DNA of 64,000 nucleotides, from the NCBI RefSeq assembly GCF_016653315.1, contig NZ_NHSH01000061.1, positions 328,153-392,152 of the forward strand, given 5' to 3'. The translations under genes were made by a program, and so were the position numbers. The notes under the pieces were generated by a model that saw nothing but the letters and a program-made list of their open reading frames with translations, had not been told where the DNA came from and did no database searches. The first letter of the stretch is position 1; each line of letters opens with the position of its first letter. Shown here piece by piece: positions 23,960 through 32,745 of this stretch. This DNA comes from Halochromatium roseum. GTDB lineage: Bacteria > Pseudomonadota > Gammaproteobacteria > Chromatiales > Chromatiaceae.

Positions 23960-25384
23960 TCAGGACGACTGGCGAAGCGGCGCCACCTCGGTCACCGGCC
24001 CCGGATTCTTGGCCTCGACCTCGGCATAGAGCTGACTGAACGCGGTCTTGAGCGCGCCCTCGATCACCGGATGATAGAAGGGCATGCGCAGCACCTCGCC
24101 GACGGTCATGCGCTGCTCGATGGCCCAGGCCAGCAGATGCCCCAGATGCTCGCCGCGCGGCGCGATCATCTCGCTGCCGAGCAGCCGCCCACTGGCCTTG
24201 TCGGCGTAGACCCGCAGCACGCCGCGTGCCGCGCCCATCGCCCGCGCCCGGCCAACAGTCGAGAAGCTGACCTCGGCCACCGCGCTGCGGTCGGCGTCGA
24301 TCTGATCGAAACGCGCGCCGACGGCGATGATGTTCGGATCACAGAAGTTGACATAGAACGGCGTCTTGCGCTGGAAGCGTTCGGCGGGTTGATCGATGTG
24401 CGCGGCGTTGTAGCCGGCAATCTTGCCCTCGTCGGTCGACTCATGCAGCACCTGACGCTCGCCGGTCACATCGCCGGCCAGGAACACCGGCAGGTCGCCG
24501 ACCTGCATGGTCTGATCATCAAACGGCGGCACGCCACGGGCGTCCAGCGGCAGCCCGAGCACCTCCAGCCCCAGCCCCTCGACCGCCGGCACCCGACCGA
24601 TGCTAGCCAGCACCTTGTCGACCAGCACCTTCTGATCGCCGGCCGTCACTTGGATCTGCTCGCCCACCGACTCCAGCGTCGCCGTCGCCCCGAGATGGAT
24701 CGCGAAGTCGTTGCGCATTAGCTCAATCGCGGTGCGATTGACCTCGGGGTCAGCGATACCCGCCACACGCTCGATCTGATCGAAGCCAGTGATGGTCACG
24801 CCCATGCGCGCCAGGCTCTGGCCCAACTCCAGGCCGATGGTGCCCATGCCGATGATCGCCATGCTCGCCGGCAGATCCTCAAGCTCAAAGACCTCATCGG
24901 TGGTGATCACGCGGTCGCCGAACTGGCGCCAGGGTGCCGGCAGGATCGGCGTCGAGCCGGTCGCGATCACCACCGCCTTGGCGCGGAAGCACTGACCGCC
25001 CGCCTCCACCAGCGTCGGCTCGAGCAGCCGCGCATAGTCCTGGATGAAGACGTCAGCGGGCAGCTTGTCAGTGCTACGACTGACCACGCCCTGGACGAAG
25101 CCATCGCGCAGCTCCTGCACATGCTTCATCGCCTCGCTGTGATCGATGCTGAGTCCGTCGTGGCCGTCGATGCCGAACTGGCCGAAATGGGTGCGACGGT
25201 AATACTCCTCGGCAATCTGGATCATCACCTTCGAGGGCATGCAGCCGATGCGGGCGCAGGTGGTTCCAGGCTCACCGCCGTTGATGAGGACAAAGGTGCG
25301 CCCGGCGGCGCGCGCCTGGGCCATCACATTGAGCCCGGCACTGCCGGAGCCGATGATGACGATATCGATGTCACGTTCTTGCAT
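23960..25384 (-). CDS. Dihydrolipoamide dehydrogenase-like FAD-dependent disulfide reductase
   Basis: Cytoplasmic flavoprotein of 474 residues in the class I pyridine nucleotide-disulfide reductase family. FAD-binding Gly-Ser-Gly-Ser-Ala-Gly at 12-17, redox-active Cys43-X4-Cys48 (Cys-Ala-Arg-Ile-Gly-Cys-Met-Pro-Ser-Lys), the second FAD motif Ala-Thr-Gly-Ser, the NAD(P) fold Gly-Met-Gly-Thr-Ile-Gly-Leu-Glu, and Leu-Ala-Gly-Asp-Val-Thr-Gly. The dimer interface domain ends in Pro-Phe-Tyr-His-Pro-Val-Ile-Glu-Gly, where lipoamide dehydrogenases have the catalytic His-X4-Glu. No 2-oxoacid dehydrogenase genes are nearby, so its substrate may be another disulfide. Confidence 0.9.
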   Translation of the reverse strand: MQERDIDIVIIGSGSAGLNVMAQARAAGRTFVLINGGEPGTTCARIGCMPSKVMIQIAEEYYRRTHFGQFGIDGHDGLSIDHSEAMKHVQELRDGFVQGVVSRSTDKLPADVFIQDYARLLEPTLVEAGGQCFRAKAVVIATGSTPILPAPWRQFGDRVITTDEVFELEDLPASMAIIGMGTIGLELGQSLARMGVTITGFDQIERVAGIADPEVNRTAIELMRNDFAIHLGATATLESVGEQIQVTAGDQKVLVDKVLASIGRVPAVEGLGLEVLGLPLDARGVPPFDDQTMQVGDLPVFLAGDVTGERQVLHESTDEGKIAGYNAAHIDQPAERFQRKTPFYVNFCDPNIIAVGARFDQIDADRSAVAEVSFSTVGRARAMGAARGVLRVYADKASGRLLGSEMIAPRGEHLGHLLAWAIEQRMTVGEVLRMPFYHPVIEGALKTAFSQLYAEVEAKNPGPVTEVAPLRQSS

Positions 25385-25548
25385 GGTTCAACCCCAGCCC
25401 GATCTCAGCGGGCGATGATCAGTATGGAAGAGGAGTAATAAGGTGATTGCCGGAAAGACTCGCACTGCAGAATGCAGACCCCAAAGGCCCATGAGACGAC
25501 GACAGCGCTAACCGAAAAAACTGCGGATTCGAACAGATCATCACCGCC

Positions 25549-27135
25549 TCAGAACGAGCCAAACAACAACCCAAGGACGATGATCGTGATCAGCGCAACC
25601 AGGGTGCCGCCGATCATCACCACCGCGATGTCGCGATAGCTGCCCTTGTGGCTGACGCCCGCGATGGCGAGCAGCGTCACCACGGCACCGTTGTGCGGTA
25701 GGCTCGAAAGACCGCCCGAGGCGATCGAGGCGACCCGGTGCATCAGCTCCGGATCGATGCCGGCGGCCACTGCCAGCTCTGCATAGGTGTCGCCGAGTGC
25801 CTGCAGCGTGATCATCAGCCCGCCCGAGGCCGAGCCGGTGATGCCGGCGACGACGTTGGTCGCCACCGCCAGCGAGACCAGCGGCCCACCGTCGAGCGAG
25901 AGGAAGGCGGCGCTGATCAGCTCGAACGCCGGCAGCGCGGCGATCACGGCGCCGAAGCCAACCATGCTCGCGGTATTCAAGACCGGCAGCACTGAGGCAT
26001 TGGCGCCCGCATCCAGGGTTGCGCGCAGTGCTTTCAGGCGCTGGAGATTACCGGCGATCAGCGCCAGGATGCCGGCCAGCAATGCCGTCGCCACCGACCA
26101 GATACCGCCGACCGCCGCCAACGAGGTCGCACCCCAAGCTGGCTCAGCAAGGAAGTCGGTATCCAACCAGGGCAGCACCACCAGACTCATCAGCAGGTTG
26201 GTGGCGACCACCACCAAAATCGGCAGCACCGCCAACACGAAGACCGGCTCCTGTGCGCTGCGCTGGCCATGGTCGCACTCGGCTGGATCGAAGACATCGG
26301 TCGTGCTCGCACGCTCGCGCAGCAGCCCATCCGCGGCCAGATCCGCCGCCGAGCGAGACTCAAGCGCGGTCGCTGCTGGCGCTGGCCCGGCAGGGTTTAT
26401 CGCCGGATCAGTCCGGCTTGTGCCAGCCGGTTGCGTGTCGGCCAGCATCGCATCATCCTTGCTCGGATCAGCTTGCACTGCCGGCTGATAGCCCTCTCCC
26501 CGGCGCCGCGCCTGCGCGGCGACCAGCCCCAGCCACCAGAGCCCGAACAGCAGCATGATCGCCGCGGCAATCATGCCGAGCCCTGGCGCGGCAAAGGGCG
26601 TGGTGCCAAACCAGGGCATCGGGATCGCGTTCTGGATCGCCGGTGTGCCCGGCATCGCGGTCATGGTGAAGGTAAAGGCCCCAAGCGCGACCGTTGCCGG
26701 GATCAGCCGGTGCGGGATCTCGGCACGCTGGAACAGCGCCGCGGCGACCGGCACGATGACGAAGGCGACGACGAATAGGCTGATGCCGCCGTAGGTCAGC
26801 AGCGCACAGGCGATGACCACCGCGAGGATGGCATGCTGGGTGCCCAGCGCCCGCGTCAGCCCATGCGCAATCGCCAGCGCCGAGCCACTATCGTCCATCA
26901 GCTTGCCGAACAGCGCACCGAGCAGAAACAACGGGAAGAACTGCGCGATGAAGCCGGTGGCGCCGGTCATAAAGGTCTGGGTCCAGCTCGCCAGTAGCGG
27001 CTCGCCGGCAATCGCGGCAGCCACCAGTGCCGCAGCGGGCCCGACCAGCAGCACGCTCCAACCGCGGTAGGCAAAGGCGATCAACACGCCGAGGCCAGCC
27101 AAGATACCCAACAAACCCATCCAGTCAGCCGCCAT
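25549..27135 (-). CDS. GntP family permease
   Basis: A 528-residue inner-membrane transporter with about twelve hydrophobic helices and an Ala/Pro-rich hydrophilic loop (about residues 210-290). Family markers: Gly-Gly-Ile-Ser-Leu-Phe-Val-Val near residue 117, Thr-Ala-Met-Pro-Gly-Thr-Pro-Ala near 158, and Leu-Pro-His-Asn-Gly-Ala-Val near 483. GntP members carry gluconate, other sugar acids or hydroxy acids by proton symport. The neighbouring BdhA gene is 10 kb away, so a 3-hydroxybutyrate link is only speculation. Confidence 0.88.
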   Translation of the reverse strand: MAADWMGLLGILAGLGVLIAFAYRGWSVLLVGPAAALVAAAIAGEPLLASWTQTFMTGATGFIAQFFPLFLLGALFGKLMDDSGSALAIAHGLTRALGTQHAILAVVIACALLTYGGISLFVVAFVIVPVAAALFQRAEIPHRLIPATVALGAFTFTMTAMPGTPAIQNAIPMPWFGTTPFAAPGLGMIAAAIMLLFGLWWLGLVAAQARRRGEGYQPAVQADPSKDDAMLADTQPAGTSRTDPAINPAGPAPAATALESRSAADLAADGLLRERASTTDVFDPAECDHGQRSAQEPVFVLAVLPILVVVATNLLMSLVVLPWLDTDFLAEPAWGATSLAAVGGIWSVATALLAGILALIAGNLQRLKALRATLDAGANASVLPVLNTASMVGFGAVIAALPAFELISAAFLSLDGGPLVSLAVATNVVAGITGSASGGLMITLQALGDTYAELAVAAGIDPELMHRVASIASGGLSSLPHNGAVVTLLAIAGVSHKGSYRDIAVVMIGGTLVALITIIVLGLLFGSF

Positions 27136-27450
27136 CAGAGCCCCCTCGCACTACGCTGAAGATCCCGTCTTATTCACTGGCGACAAACAGGCTCATGGTC
27201 TGTCTGCCGCTGCCATGGCACGATAGCGAGCGGACTGAGGAGAAAGAAGAGCTAGGAGCGCGATAGTTGCTGAGAGCGCAGTTTTTGGCACCGCACTGCA
27301 TACTATCGATTGCCCGAGGTCCAGTACCAGTTGCCTGGGACCCAGAACCCGAGCAACGAAGTAGCGTCTGCCGCGGTCTTGTTATCCCGCAAGCGCAACC
27401 GGAGCTAAAAAGTGCGTCGCCAGTGAGGCGCAGTTCGCGATCAATCCAAG
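27136..27450. other. Intergenic stretch carrying a 15-bp motif shared with 38078
   Basis: No gene is supported. GCGCGATAGTTGCTG occurs at 27258-27272 and again at 38078-38092, in both cases followed within 15 bp by a run of five or six T. This may be a relic of a dispersed element. The rest is unstructured by eye. Confidence 0.5.
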
Positions 27451-27789
27451 ATGCGTGAGACCGAGCCCTCCAGCGGCGGCAAAATGCCAAAGCCGCGCTG
27501 TATCAGCGGAGTCGAACGCCTGTCACCTTCACTCTCAGAGCCGGCTTTGTTTGAACGCTTCATGCGCGAGTTTGGTGATGAAGAGTCTGCGGTCGTGACC
27601 GATATGGTCGGCCATGAACTCATCATCGACGCTTCGCTATTCCTCGATCTGAAGGGGCGTTGGAAGATCCAAAAAGGCGAGCGGGCGAAATGGCTGCTCT
27701 TTACCGCCATCAACATCCAGCGCCCGGACGAGATTTGGCTGGAGCCAGGTCGCCGCGGCGGACCAGACAAGCGTTACTATCTGAGCTGA
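27451..27789 (+). CDS. PBECR-type nuclease domain fragment (phage MuF-toxin-like tail)
   Basis: A 112-residue protein. Residues about 50-110 fit the phage barnase-EndoU-colicin E5/D-RelE-like nuclease domains found at the ends of phage head morphogenesis proteins: a strand with Glu-Leu-Ile-Ile-Asp-Ala-Ser-Leu-Phe, then Gly-Arg-Trp-Lys-Ile-Gln-Lys-Gly-Glu-Arg-Ala-Lys-Trp, then Pro-Asp-Glu-Ile-Trp-Leu-Glu and a final Arg-Tyr-Tyr-Leu. Family domains normally extend about 50 residues further, so this copy appears truncated. It may be a decayed prophage piece rather than an active toxin. Confidence 0.55.
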   Translation: MRETEPSSGGKMPKPRCISGVERLSPSLSEPALFERFMREFGDEESAVVTDMVGHELIIDASLFLDLKGRWKIQKGERAKWLLFTAINIQRPDEIWLEPGRRGGPDKRYYLS

Positions 27790-28131
27790 TGTGGGTATGC
27801 GGGGTTGGCTAGCCTGTCTCGCGGTCTTTGAGCGTGCTCAAGACGCCAGCGGCGCTTGGTCTGGACGCACAAACTTCGCGACTACACAGTACGGCTAGCC
27901 GAACGGAAGCGTGACAAGGAGATCGTCGAGGGAAAATTGATCTATCGGAGGTGGGATTAGGGGCAGGGCGTTGCCCCCATCCGGGATGATCACTGGTGAG
28001 CCACGTCCCGACCTCGCAATCAACCGTTACGCCTTTAACCTAGCGCTTTCTCCGTCTGTTTTCAACCAGAGAGATGGTCGTGTTCTAGTCGCAAGCGGTA
28101 TCTCAGCACCAATCATGAGGAAAGCACATCA
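27790..28131. other. Gap before the restriction enzyme gene with one coding scrap
   Basis: A plus-strand frame ending at TAG 27958-27960 reads Trp-Thr-His-Lys-Leu-Arg-Asp-Tyr-Thr-Val-Arg-Leu-Ala-Glu-Arg-Lys-Arg-Asp-Lys-Glu and finishes in Leu-Ile-Tyr-Arg-Arg-Trp-Asp. It may be the tail of another lost gene. Nothing else was recognised. Confidence 0.35.
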
Positions 28132-31100
28132 ATGGACGCAGACCAGTTTGTCAGAAAATGGACCGGGGTCACCCTCAAGGAACGCTCCTCCGCCCAGGAG
28201 CACTTTCTCGACCTATGCCATCTGCTCGAAGAACCAACGCCCGCCGAGGCCGACCCGACTGGTGAGCGGTTCTGCTTCGAGAAGGGCGCCGACAAGGCCG
28301 GCGGCGGCGATGGTTGGGCGGATGTCTGGCGCCGAGGCTGCTTTGCTTGGGAGTACAAGAGTCCCGGCAAGGATCTGAAACAGGCTTTCAAACAGCTCCA
28401 GCTCTACACGCCCGCGCTCGAGTACCCACCGCTGCTGATCGTCTCCGATGTGCAGACGATCGAGCTGCATACCGCCTTCACCGGCCTGGTGCCAGTCGTG
28501 CATCGCCTGCAGCTCGAGGACTTGCGCGACCAGGCCAAGCGGCGACTACTCAAATGGGCATTCGCTGATCCGGGCAAGCTCAAGCCGGCGCAGACCACCG
28601 CGAACCTCACCGAAGAGGCCGCTTGGCGTTTCGCTGAGCTGGCGCAGGCCTTGCGCTCGCGCGGACAGTCGGCCGATGCCGTCGCGCACTTCAGCCAGCA
28701 ATTGCTGTTCTGCCTATTCGCCGAAGACATCGACCTGCTGCCGAATCAGCTCTTCTCACGGCTGCTCAAGGCGGGCAAACAGTCACCCGCGCAACTCGAG
28801 GGCATGCTCGGCAGCCTGTTTGGCGCCATGGCCAAGGGCGGTCTGATGGGCGTCGATGTGATCGACTGGTTCAACGGCGGCTTGTTCAGCTCGGATGCCA
28901 CCTTGCCGCTGACGTCCGAGGATGTCGATCTGCTGATCGAGGTCGCCCGACTCGACTGGTCCGCCATCAATCCGATCATCTTCGGCGTCCTGTTCGAGCG
29001 CGGGCTCGATCCCGACAAGCGTAGCCAGCTCGGCGCCCACTTTACCGATCCTGTCTCGATCATGCGCCTGGTCGACCCGGTCGTTCTGCAGCCGCTGCGG
29101 GAGGCTTGGAGCGCCGTCAAGCTCGACATCCAGGCACAGTTGGACAAGGCCGCCAGCGCCAAGAGCCCAGCCGCCCGCACCAAGGCGACCCACGCTGGGA
29201 TCGCGCTCTTTCAGGGCTTTCTCGAACGTCTGCGGCGCTATCGCGTCCTCGATCCCGCCTGCGGGTCCGGCAACTTCCTGCTGTTGGCGCTGCTCGGGCT
29301 CAAAGACCTGGAGCACCAGATCATCCTCGAAGCCGAAGCGATGGGGCTGCCGCGTGCCTTCCCGATGATCGGCCCGGAGAACGTGCTCGGCATCGAGCTG
29401 AGCCCCTTTGCCGCTGAGCTGGCCAGGGTCGTGGTCTGGATCGGTGAGATTCAGTGGATGCTGTCGCACGGCTTCAGCCTCAACCGCAACCCGATCCTCA
29501 AGCCGCTCGACACCATCGAGAACCGGGATGCCGTGCTGAATGCGGATGGCAGCGAGCCGGAGTGGCCGGAGGCGGATGCGATTGTCGGCAATCCGCCGTT
29601 TGTCGGTGGGAGCAAGAAGCGCCGAACGCTCGGTGACGCCTATTTCGATGCACTCGCTAAACGCTATGCCGGTCGTGTTCCTGCAGGCGCCGATCTAGTG
29701 ACCTACTGGTTTGAGAAGGCACGGGCGCAGCTCGCGTCGGCAAAGACGCAACGCGCAGGTTTGGTCGCCACCCAATCGATCCGCCGTGGCTCCAACCAAA
29801 AGGTGCTGACGCGGATCACCGAGACTGGCGTCATTTTCGAGGCATGGTCCGATGAGCCCTGGATCAACGAGGGCGCTGATGTGCGGGTCTCGCTGATCGC
29901 CTTTGCGCCTCCGAGCGCAAGCCAAAGCATCCGCCTCAACGGCCAGCCTGTTGCAGCGATCTATGCAGACCTCACGGGCAACGCGGAAGGTGGTCTTGAT
30001 CTTGATCTCGGCCAAGCGCAACCGCTACCGAGCAATGCCGTCGCCTTTGAGGGCACCAAGAAGTACGGTGACTTCGACATCCTTGGAGACGTGGCGCGGG
30101 AATGGCTGCTGGCTCCGAACCCTGATGGTCGCTCGAACCGAGAGGTGCTGAAGCCGTGGCGGAATGGGCAGGATCTGGCACGCCGACCAGCTGATCACTG
30201 GATCATCGACTTCGGCGTGGATCGCGTTGAAGCGGATGCAGCGCTCTTCGAGCGGCCTTATCAGCATGTGCTGACGCGCGTGAAGCCAAGTCGCAGTCAG
30301 GTGAATAACGAACACACACGGACATACTGGTGGATTCACGAAAGGCCCAGGGCCGCGCTCCGGCAATCACTCGCTGGGCTGACGCGATTCATCGCCACAC
30401 CAAGGGTCGCCAAGCACCGCTTCTTCGTCTGGCTGCCTGCATCGGTCCTGCCCGATACCCGGCTCTGTGTGATCTGCCGCGATGACGACATCACCTTCGG
30501 CATCCTCTCCTCTCGGCTGCATCTGGTTTGGGCGCTGGCGAAGGGCTCACGGCACGGTGACGGTGACGAGGGCGGCCGTCCGACCTACAACGCAGGAACC
30601 TGCTTCGAGACCTTCGCCTTTCCCGAGGGCTACACCCCAGCCGACACCCGCCCGGCTGAACAAGACGAAGCCGACCCCTTGGTCTCGATGCCCATGGCGA
30701 CCAGGAACCCGGAACAACCAGCGCTGCTCAGTGACCAGCCCGGCGACAGCCTGCCCCCGCTGCCTGATCCCGATACCACCGTCGTCAGGCACTGGATCGC
30801 CATCGCCAAGGCTGCGAGCCAACTCAACCGCTTGCGCGAGCGCTGGCTCAACCCGCCCGACTGGATCGACCTCGTACCTGAGGTGGTGCCCGGCTACCCG
30901 GATCGCATCATCCCGAAGCCAGAACATGAGAAAGAGCTAAAGAAGCGCACCCTGACCAACCTCTACAACCAGCGTCCAGCGTGGCTCGACAATGCCCACA
31001 AAGCGCTTGATGCAGCGGTCGCCGCAGCCTATGGCTGGGATGACTACAGGCCAGAGATGTCAGACGAGGAGATCCTGAGTCGACTGCTGGCGCTGAATCT

Positions 31101-31143
31101 ACAGCGCACTAGCCAACCGTCCAGTCACGCCAGACGCCCGTGA
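28132..31143 (+). CDS. MmeI-like type IIL (IIG) restriction-methylation enzyme
   Basis: Single-chain enzyme of 1003 residues that should both cut DNA and methylate adenine. Order: N-terminal PD-(D/E)XK nuclease with Asp64 and Glu74-Tyr-Lys76 in Trp-Glu-Tyr-Lys-Ser-Pro-Gly-Lys; helical connector to about 340; gamma-class N6-adenine methyltransferase with Asp-Pro-Ala-Cys-Gly-Ser-Gly-Asn-Phe (374-382) and catalytic Asn-Pro-Pro-Phe (487-490); then a target-recognition domain to about 850 and a C-terminal helical part. MmeI itself is about 920 residues with this layout. The ATG follows GAGGAAAG by 8 nt. No separate R, M or S gene, nor BREX or DISARM partners, adjoin it. Modification of one strand only is usual for the family. 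Confidence 0.85.
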   Translation: MDADQFVRKWTGVTLKERSSAQEHFLDLCHLLEEPTPAEADPTGERFCFEKGADKAGGGDGWADVWRRGCFAWEYKSPGKDLKQAFKQLQLYTPALEYPPLLIVSDVQTIELHTAFTGLVPVVHRLQLEDLRDQAKRRLLKWAFADPGKLKPAQTTANLTEEAAWRFAELAQALRSRGQSADAVAHFSQQLLFCLFAEDIDLLPNQLFSRLLKAGKQSPAQLEGMLGSLFGAMAKGGLMGVDVIDWFNGGLFSSDATLPLTSEDVDLLIEVARLDWSAINPIIFGVLFERGLDPDKRSQLGAHFTDPVSIMRLVDPVVLQPLREAWSAVKLDIQAQLDKAASAKSPAARTKATHAGIALFQGFLERLRRYRVLDPACGSGNFLLLALLGLKDLEHQIILEAEAMGLPRAFPMIGPENVLGIELSPFAAELARVVVWIGEIQWMLSHGFSLNRNPILKPLDTIENRDAVLNADGSEPEWPEADAIVGNPPFVGGSKKRRTLGDAYFDALAKRYAGRVPAGADLVTYWFEKARAQLASAKTQRAGLVATQSIRRGSNQKVLTRITETGVIFEAWSDEPWINEGADVRVSLIAFAPPSASQSIRLNGQPVAAIYADLTGNAEGGLDLDLGQAQPLPSNAVAFEGTKKYGDFDILGDVAREWLLAPNPDGRSNREVLKPWRNGQDLARRPADHWIIDFGVDRVEADAALFERPYQHVLTRVKPSRSQVNNEHTRTYWWIHERPRAALRQSLAGLTRFIATPRVAKHRFFVWLPASVLPDTRLCVICRDDDITFGILSSRLHLVWALAKGSRHGDGDEGGRPTYNAGTCFETFAFPEGYTPADTRPAEQDEADPLVSMPMATRNPEQPALLSDQPGDSLPPLPDPDTTVVRHWIAIAKAASQLNRLRERWLNPPDWIDLVPEVVPGYPDRIIPKPEHEKELKKRTLTNLYNQRPAWLDNAHKALDAAVAAAYGWDDYRPEMSDEEILSRLLALNLQRTSQPSSHARRP

Positions 31144-31348
31144 AGCAACACCCCGACTGGTCCCAGGCGTCGAGGCCATAGGGATCGCGTTCGATCGCCT
31201 GCGTCATCAGTCCCCCTGCCGCCAGCGCCATCTGAGGTGGGCCAGGACCGGCAGCGCTCTCGCAAACATCCTGCAGACCAAAGTCCATCATCGCCTTTTC
31301 GCGACGTTTCCGCTGTCGTTCCCGCTTTCTCAGCAGATCCCGATACGC

Positions 31349-32338
31349 TTGGCGCTTCATCGGATAGACCAGGATCTGCAAGCCACCGTGCTCAGCCTGA
31401 CCGGTGAGCTGCTCCTCGGCACTGTCGCCGGCCCCAAGCGGCATCGCAACGAACTGCCGGATCAGCCGGACAAGGGTTGGGACTATGACCCCTACGCCGA
31501 GCCGACCGGGGGGCTTAGGCGGACGATTGAGGGCAAGCGCCAAAAGGTCGACAATCGGCTGATGGCCGCTTTTGAAACCAACGCTGACGACGCGCTTGCC
31601 GCCTGGCCGATCCGCGGCCTTGCGCGCCGCTTCCCCGCAAAAGACCTAGCCACGCTCGAGGTATTGCTGCGCGAGTATGCCTATCGCCTACCCGGCGACC
31701 TGCCGCATGGTGTCAAGTTTGTGCGCGAAGGTGGCCCGAATGACGATTTCTACATGGCCACGGACGGGAAAGGCGGCTTCTGGTTCCGCGAGATCGACTA
31801 TCAAGGCTTCAACTCGCGGCGTGATCTATTTGGTGGGCTAGCGGCCTGTGCCGCACAGCAAGCCATGACGCGCGAGGAGGAGTACGCGCTGGAGTCCTTA
31901 TGGCATGAAATCTGGCACAACCGACAGAGAGGGATGGATCAGGCGGCGAAGCTGCCGAAGGAGCACCTGGCGCGCCTGTTCGCGGAGACACTGAATCAAG
32001 TCGTCGCTCGGCTGACCTATCCGCGTTTTATTGAGCGGCTAGGCGGAAAAGCCCAACACCAAGCGTGGGTCATGGGAAACGGCTATGGCTATGCGCCGTT
32101 GGTGCGGCGGTTTTTGCGGGTAACGATCGCGCTTGGCTTGACGACAGAAGCGCTAGCAGGCGACTTGGCGACCATCAACGCGCAGGCCGACCTATTGTTC
32201 GGAACGGCGATCGTCAGCCGCCTTCTAGCGAAGAAAAGCGGAGCGGCGCCAGCGCGGATTCAAGCCGCCTTAGACCTGCTCGACGCGCGAGAAGCGTTGT
32301 TTTCAGCGGCGGTTGGAGCGATCAAATCGCCGTTGTAA
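31349..32338 (+). CDS. HExxH zincin-like protein, MuF-related (possibly 5' truncated)
   Basis: A protein of up to 329 residues. The first part ends in Leu-Pro-Asp-Gln-Pro-Asp-Lys-Gly-Trp-Asp-Tyr-Asp-Pro-Tyr, similar to the Gly-Trp/Phe-Asp-Tyr-Asn-Pro-Gly motif that closes MuF/SPP1-gp7 domains of phage head proteins and MuF toxins. Beyond it lies a distinct domain with His-Glu-Ile-Trp-His-Asn (His 186 and His 190), a zinc metallopeptidase motif, followed by about 100 helical residues. The N-terminus is short for a MuF domain and the first codon (TTG 31349) is weak, so the gene may be truncated or start elsewhere. Protease activity is inferred from the motif alone. Confidence 0.55.
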   Translation: MALHRIDQDLQATVLSLTGELLLGTVAGPKRHRNELPDQPDKGWDYDPYAEPTGGLRRTIEGKRQKVDNRLMAAFETNADDALAAWPIRGLARRFPAKDLATLEVLLREYAYRLPGDLPHGVKFVREGGPNDDFYMATDGKGGFWFREIDYQGFNSRRDLFGGLAACAAQQAMTREEEYALESLWHEIWHNRQRGMDQAAKLPKEHLARLFAETLNQVVARLTYPRFIERLGGKAQHQAWVMGNGYGYAPLVRRFLRVTIALGLTTEALAGDLATINAQADLLFGTAIVSRLLAKKSGAAPARIQAALDLLDAREALFSAAVGAIKSPL

Positions 32339-32544
32339 AGGGTAAAGCGAACATAATCACGGTCGGCGATTTGCTCGGCATACGCGAGCGCGCGCTCTAC
32401 CTCGCCGCGCATTCCAAACAGCCGACACAAGTCCTTGACCGCCTCCTCTTCGCTCAAACCGTTCAGATAGTCAGCCTGGCTAAACGGCCCGGCGAAATAC
32501 CGCAACTCTTCAGCCGTCGGCTCATGGTCAAAAATCGTCTCCAT
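32260..32544 (-). CDS. Small acidic protein of unknown function
   Basis: A 94-residue acidic protein beginning Met-Glu-Thr-Ile-Phe-Asp-His-Glu-Pro-Thr-Ala-Glu-Glu-Leu, with a helical middle (Asp-Leu-Cys-Arg-Leu-Phe-Gly-Met-Arg-Gly-Glu-Val-Glu-Arg-Ala-Leu). AGAGGG lies 7 nt before the ATG at 32544; a start six codons upstream is also open. It is convergent with the zincin-like gene, overlapping its 3' end by 79 bp, and may be functionally tied to it. The last 20 residues, within the overlap, are low-complexity. Family not recognised. Confidence 0.55.
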   Translation of the reverse strand: METIFDHEPTAEELRYFAGPFSQADYLNGLSEEEAVKDLCRLFGMRGEVERALAYAEQIADRDYVRFTLYNGDLIAPTAAENNASRASSRSKAA

Positions 32545-32605
32545 GCTGACACCCTCTGACATGTTGATACCTCAAAGCCTAGCCTACGCACCCTAGATCA
32601 GCAAC

Positions 32606-32745
32606 CATGCCCCCACCATCCTCCCCATCGCCGCCATCCGCGCCCTGCGCCTCACCTGCACCCACTGCGGCGCGGCCGCGGTGATCCCGCTCAGCGCCAA
32701 GCACGGCCCCGAGAAGTGCTTCAACGGCTACCGCGAGCTGCTTGA
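32606..32745 (+). pseudogene. Fragment of a small CxxC (zinc-ribbon-like) protein gene
   Basis: A plus-strand frame reads Ala-Ile-Arg-Ala-Leu-Arg-Leu-Thr-Cys-Thr-His-Cys-Gly-Ala-Ala-Ala-Val-Ile-Pro-Leu and then Glu-Lys-Cys-Phe-Asn-Gly-Tyr-Arg-Glu-Leu-Leu before running into the 3' end of the channel gene on the other strand. Cys-X2-Cys then Cys-Phe-Asn suggests a small metal-binding protein whose final Cys has become Gly. Start and end are missing. Confidence 0.4.

Noticed and set aside
28132..31143. Methyltransferase gene as part of a BREX or DISARM system
   Set aside because: It has its own N-terminal nuclease motif as in MmeI, and no brx, pgl or drm partner gene lies on either side.
31109..31360. 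Minus-strand frame between the restriction enzyme and the zincin-like gene
   Set aside because: It reads protein-like (basic N-terminus, Asp-Pro-Tyr-Gly-Leu-Asp-Ala-Trp-Asp-Gln near the end) but overlaps both neighbours, has no clear ribosome site and no family I can name. It may be a decayed gene; support is too thin to annotate.
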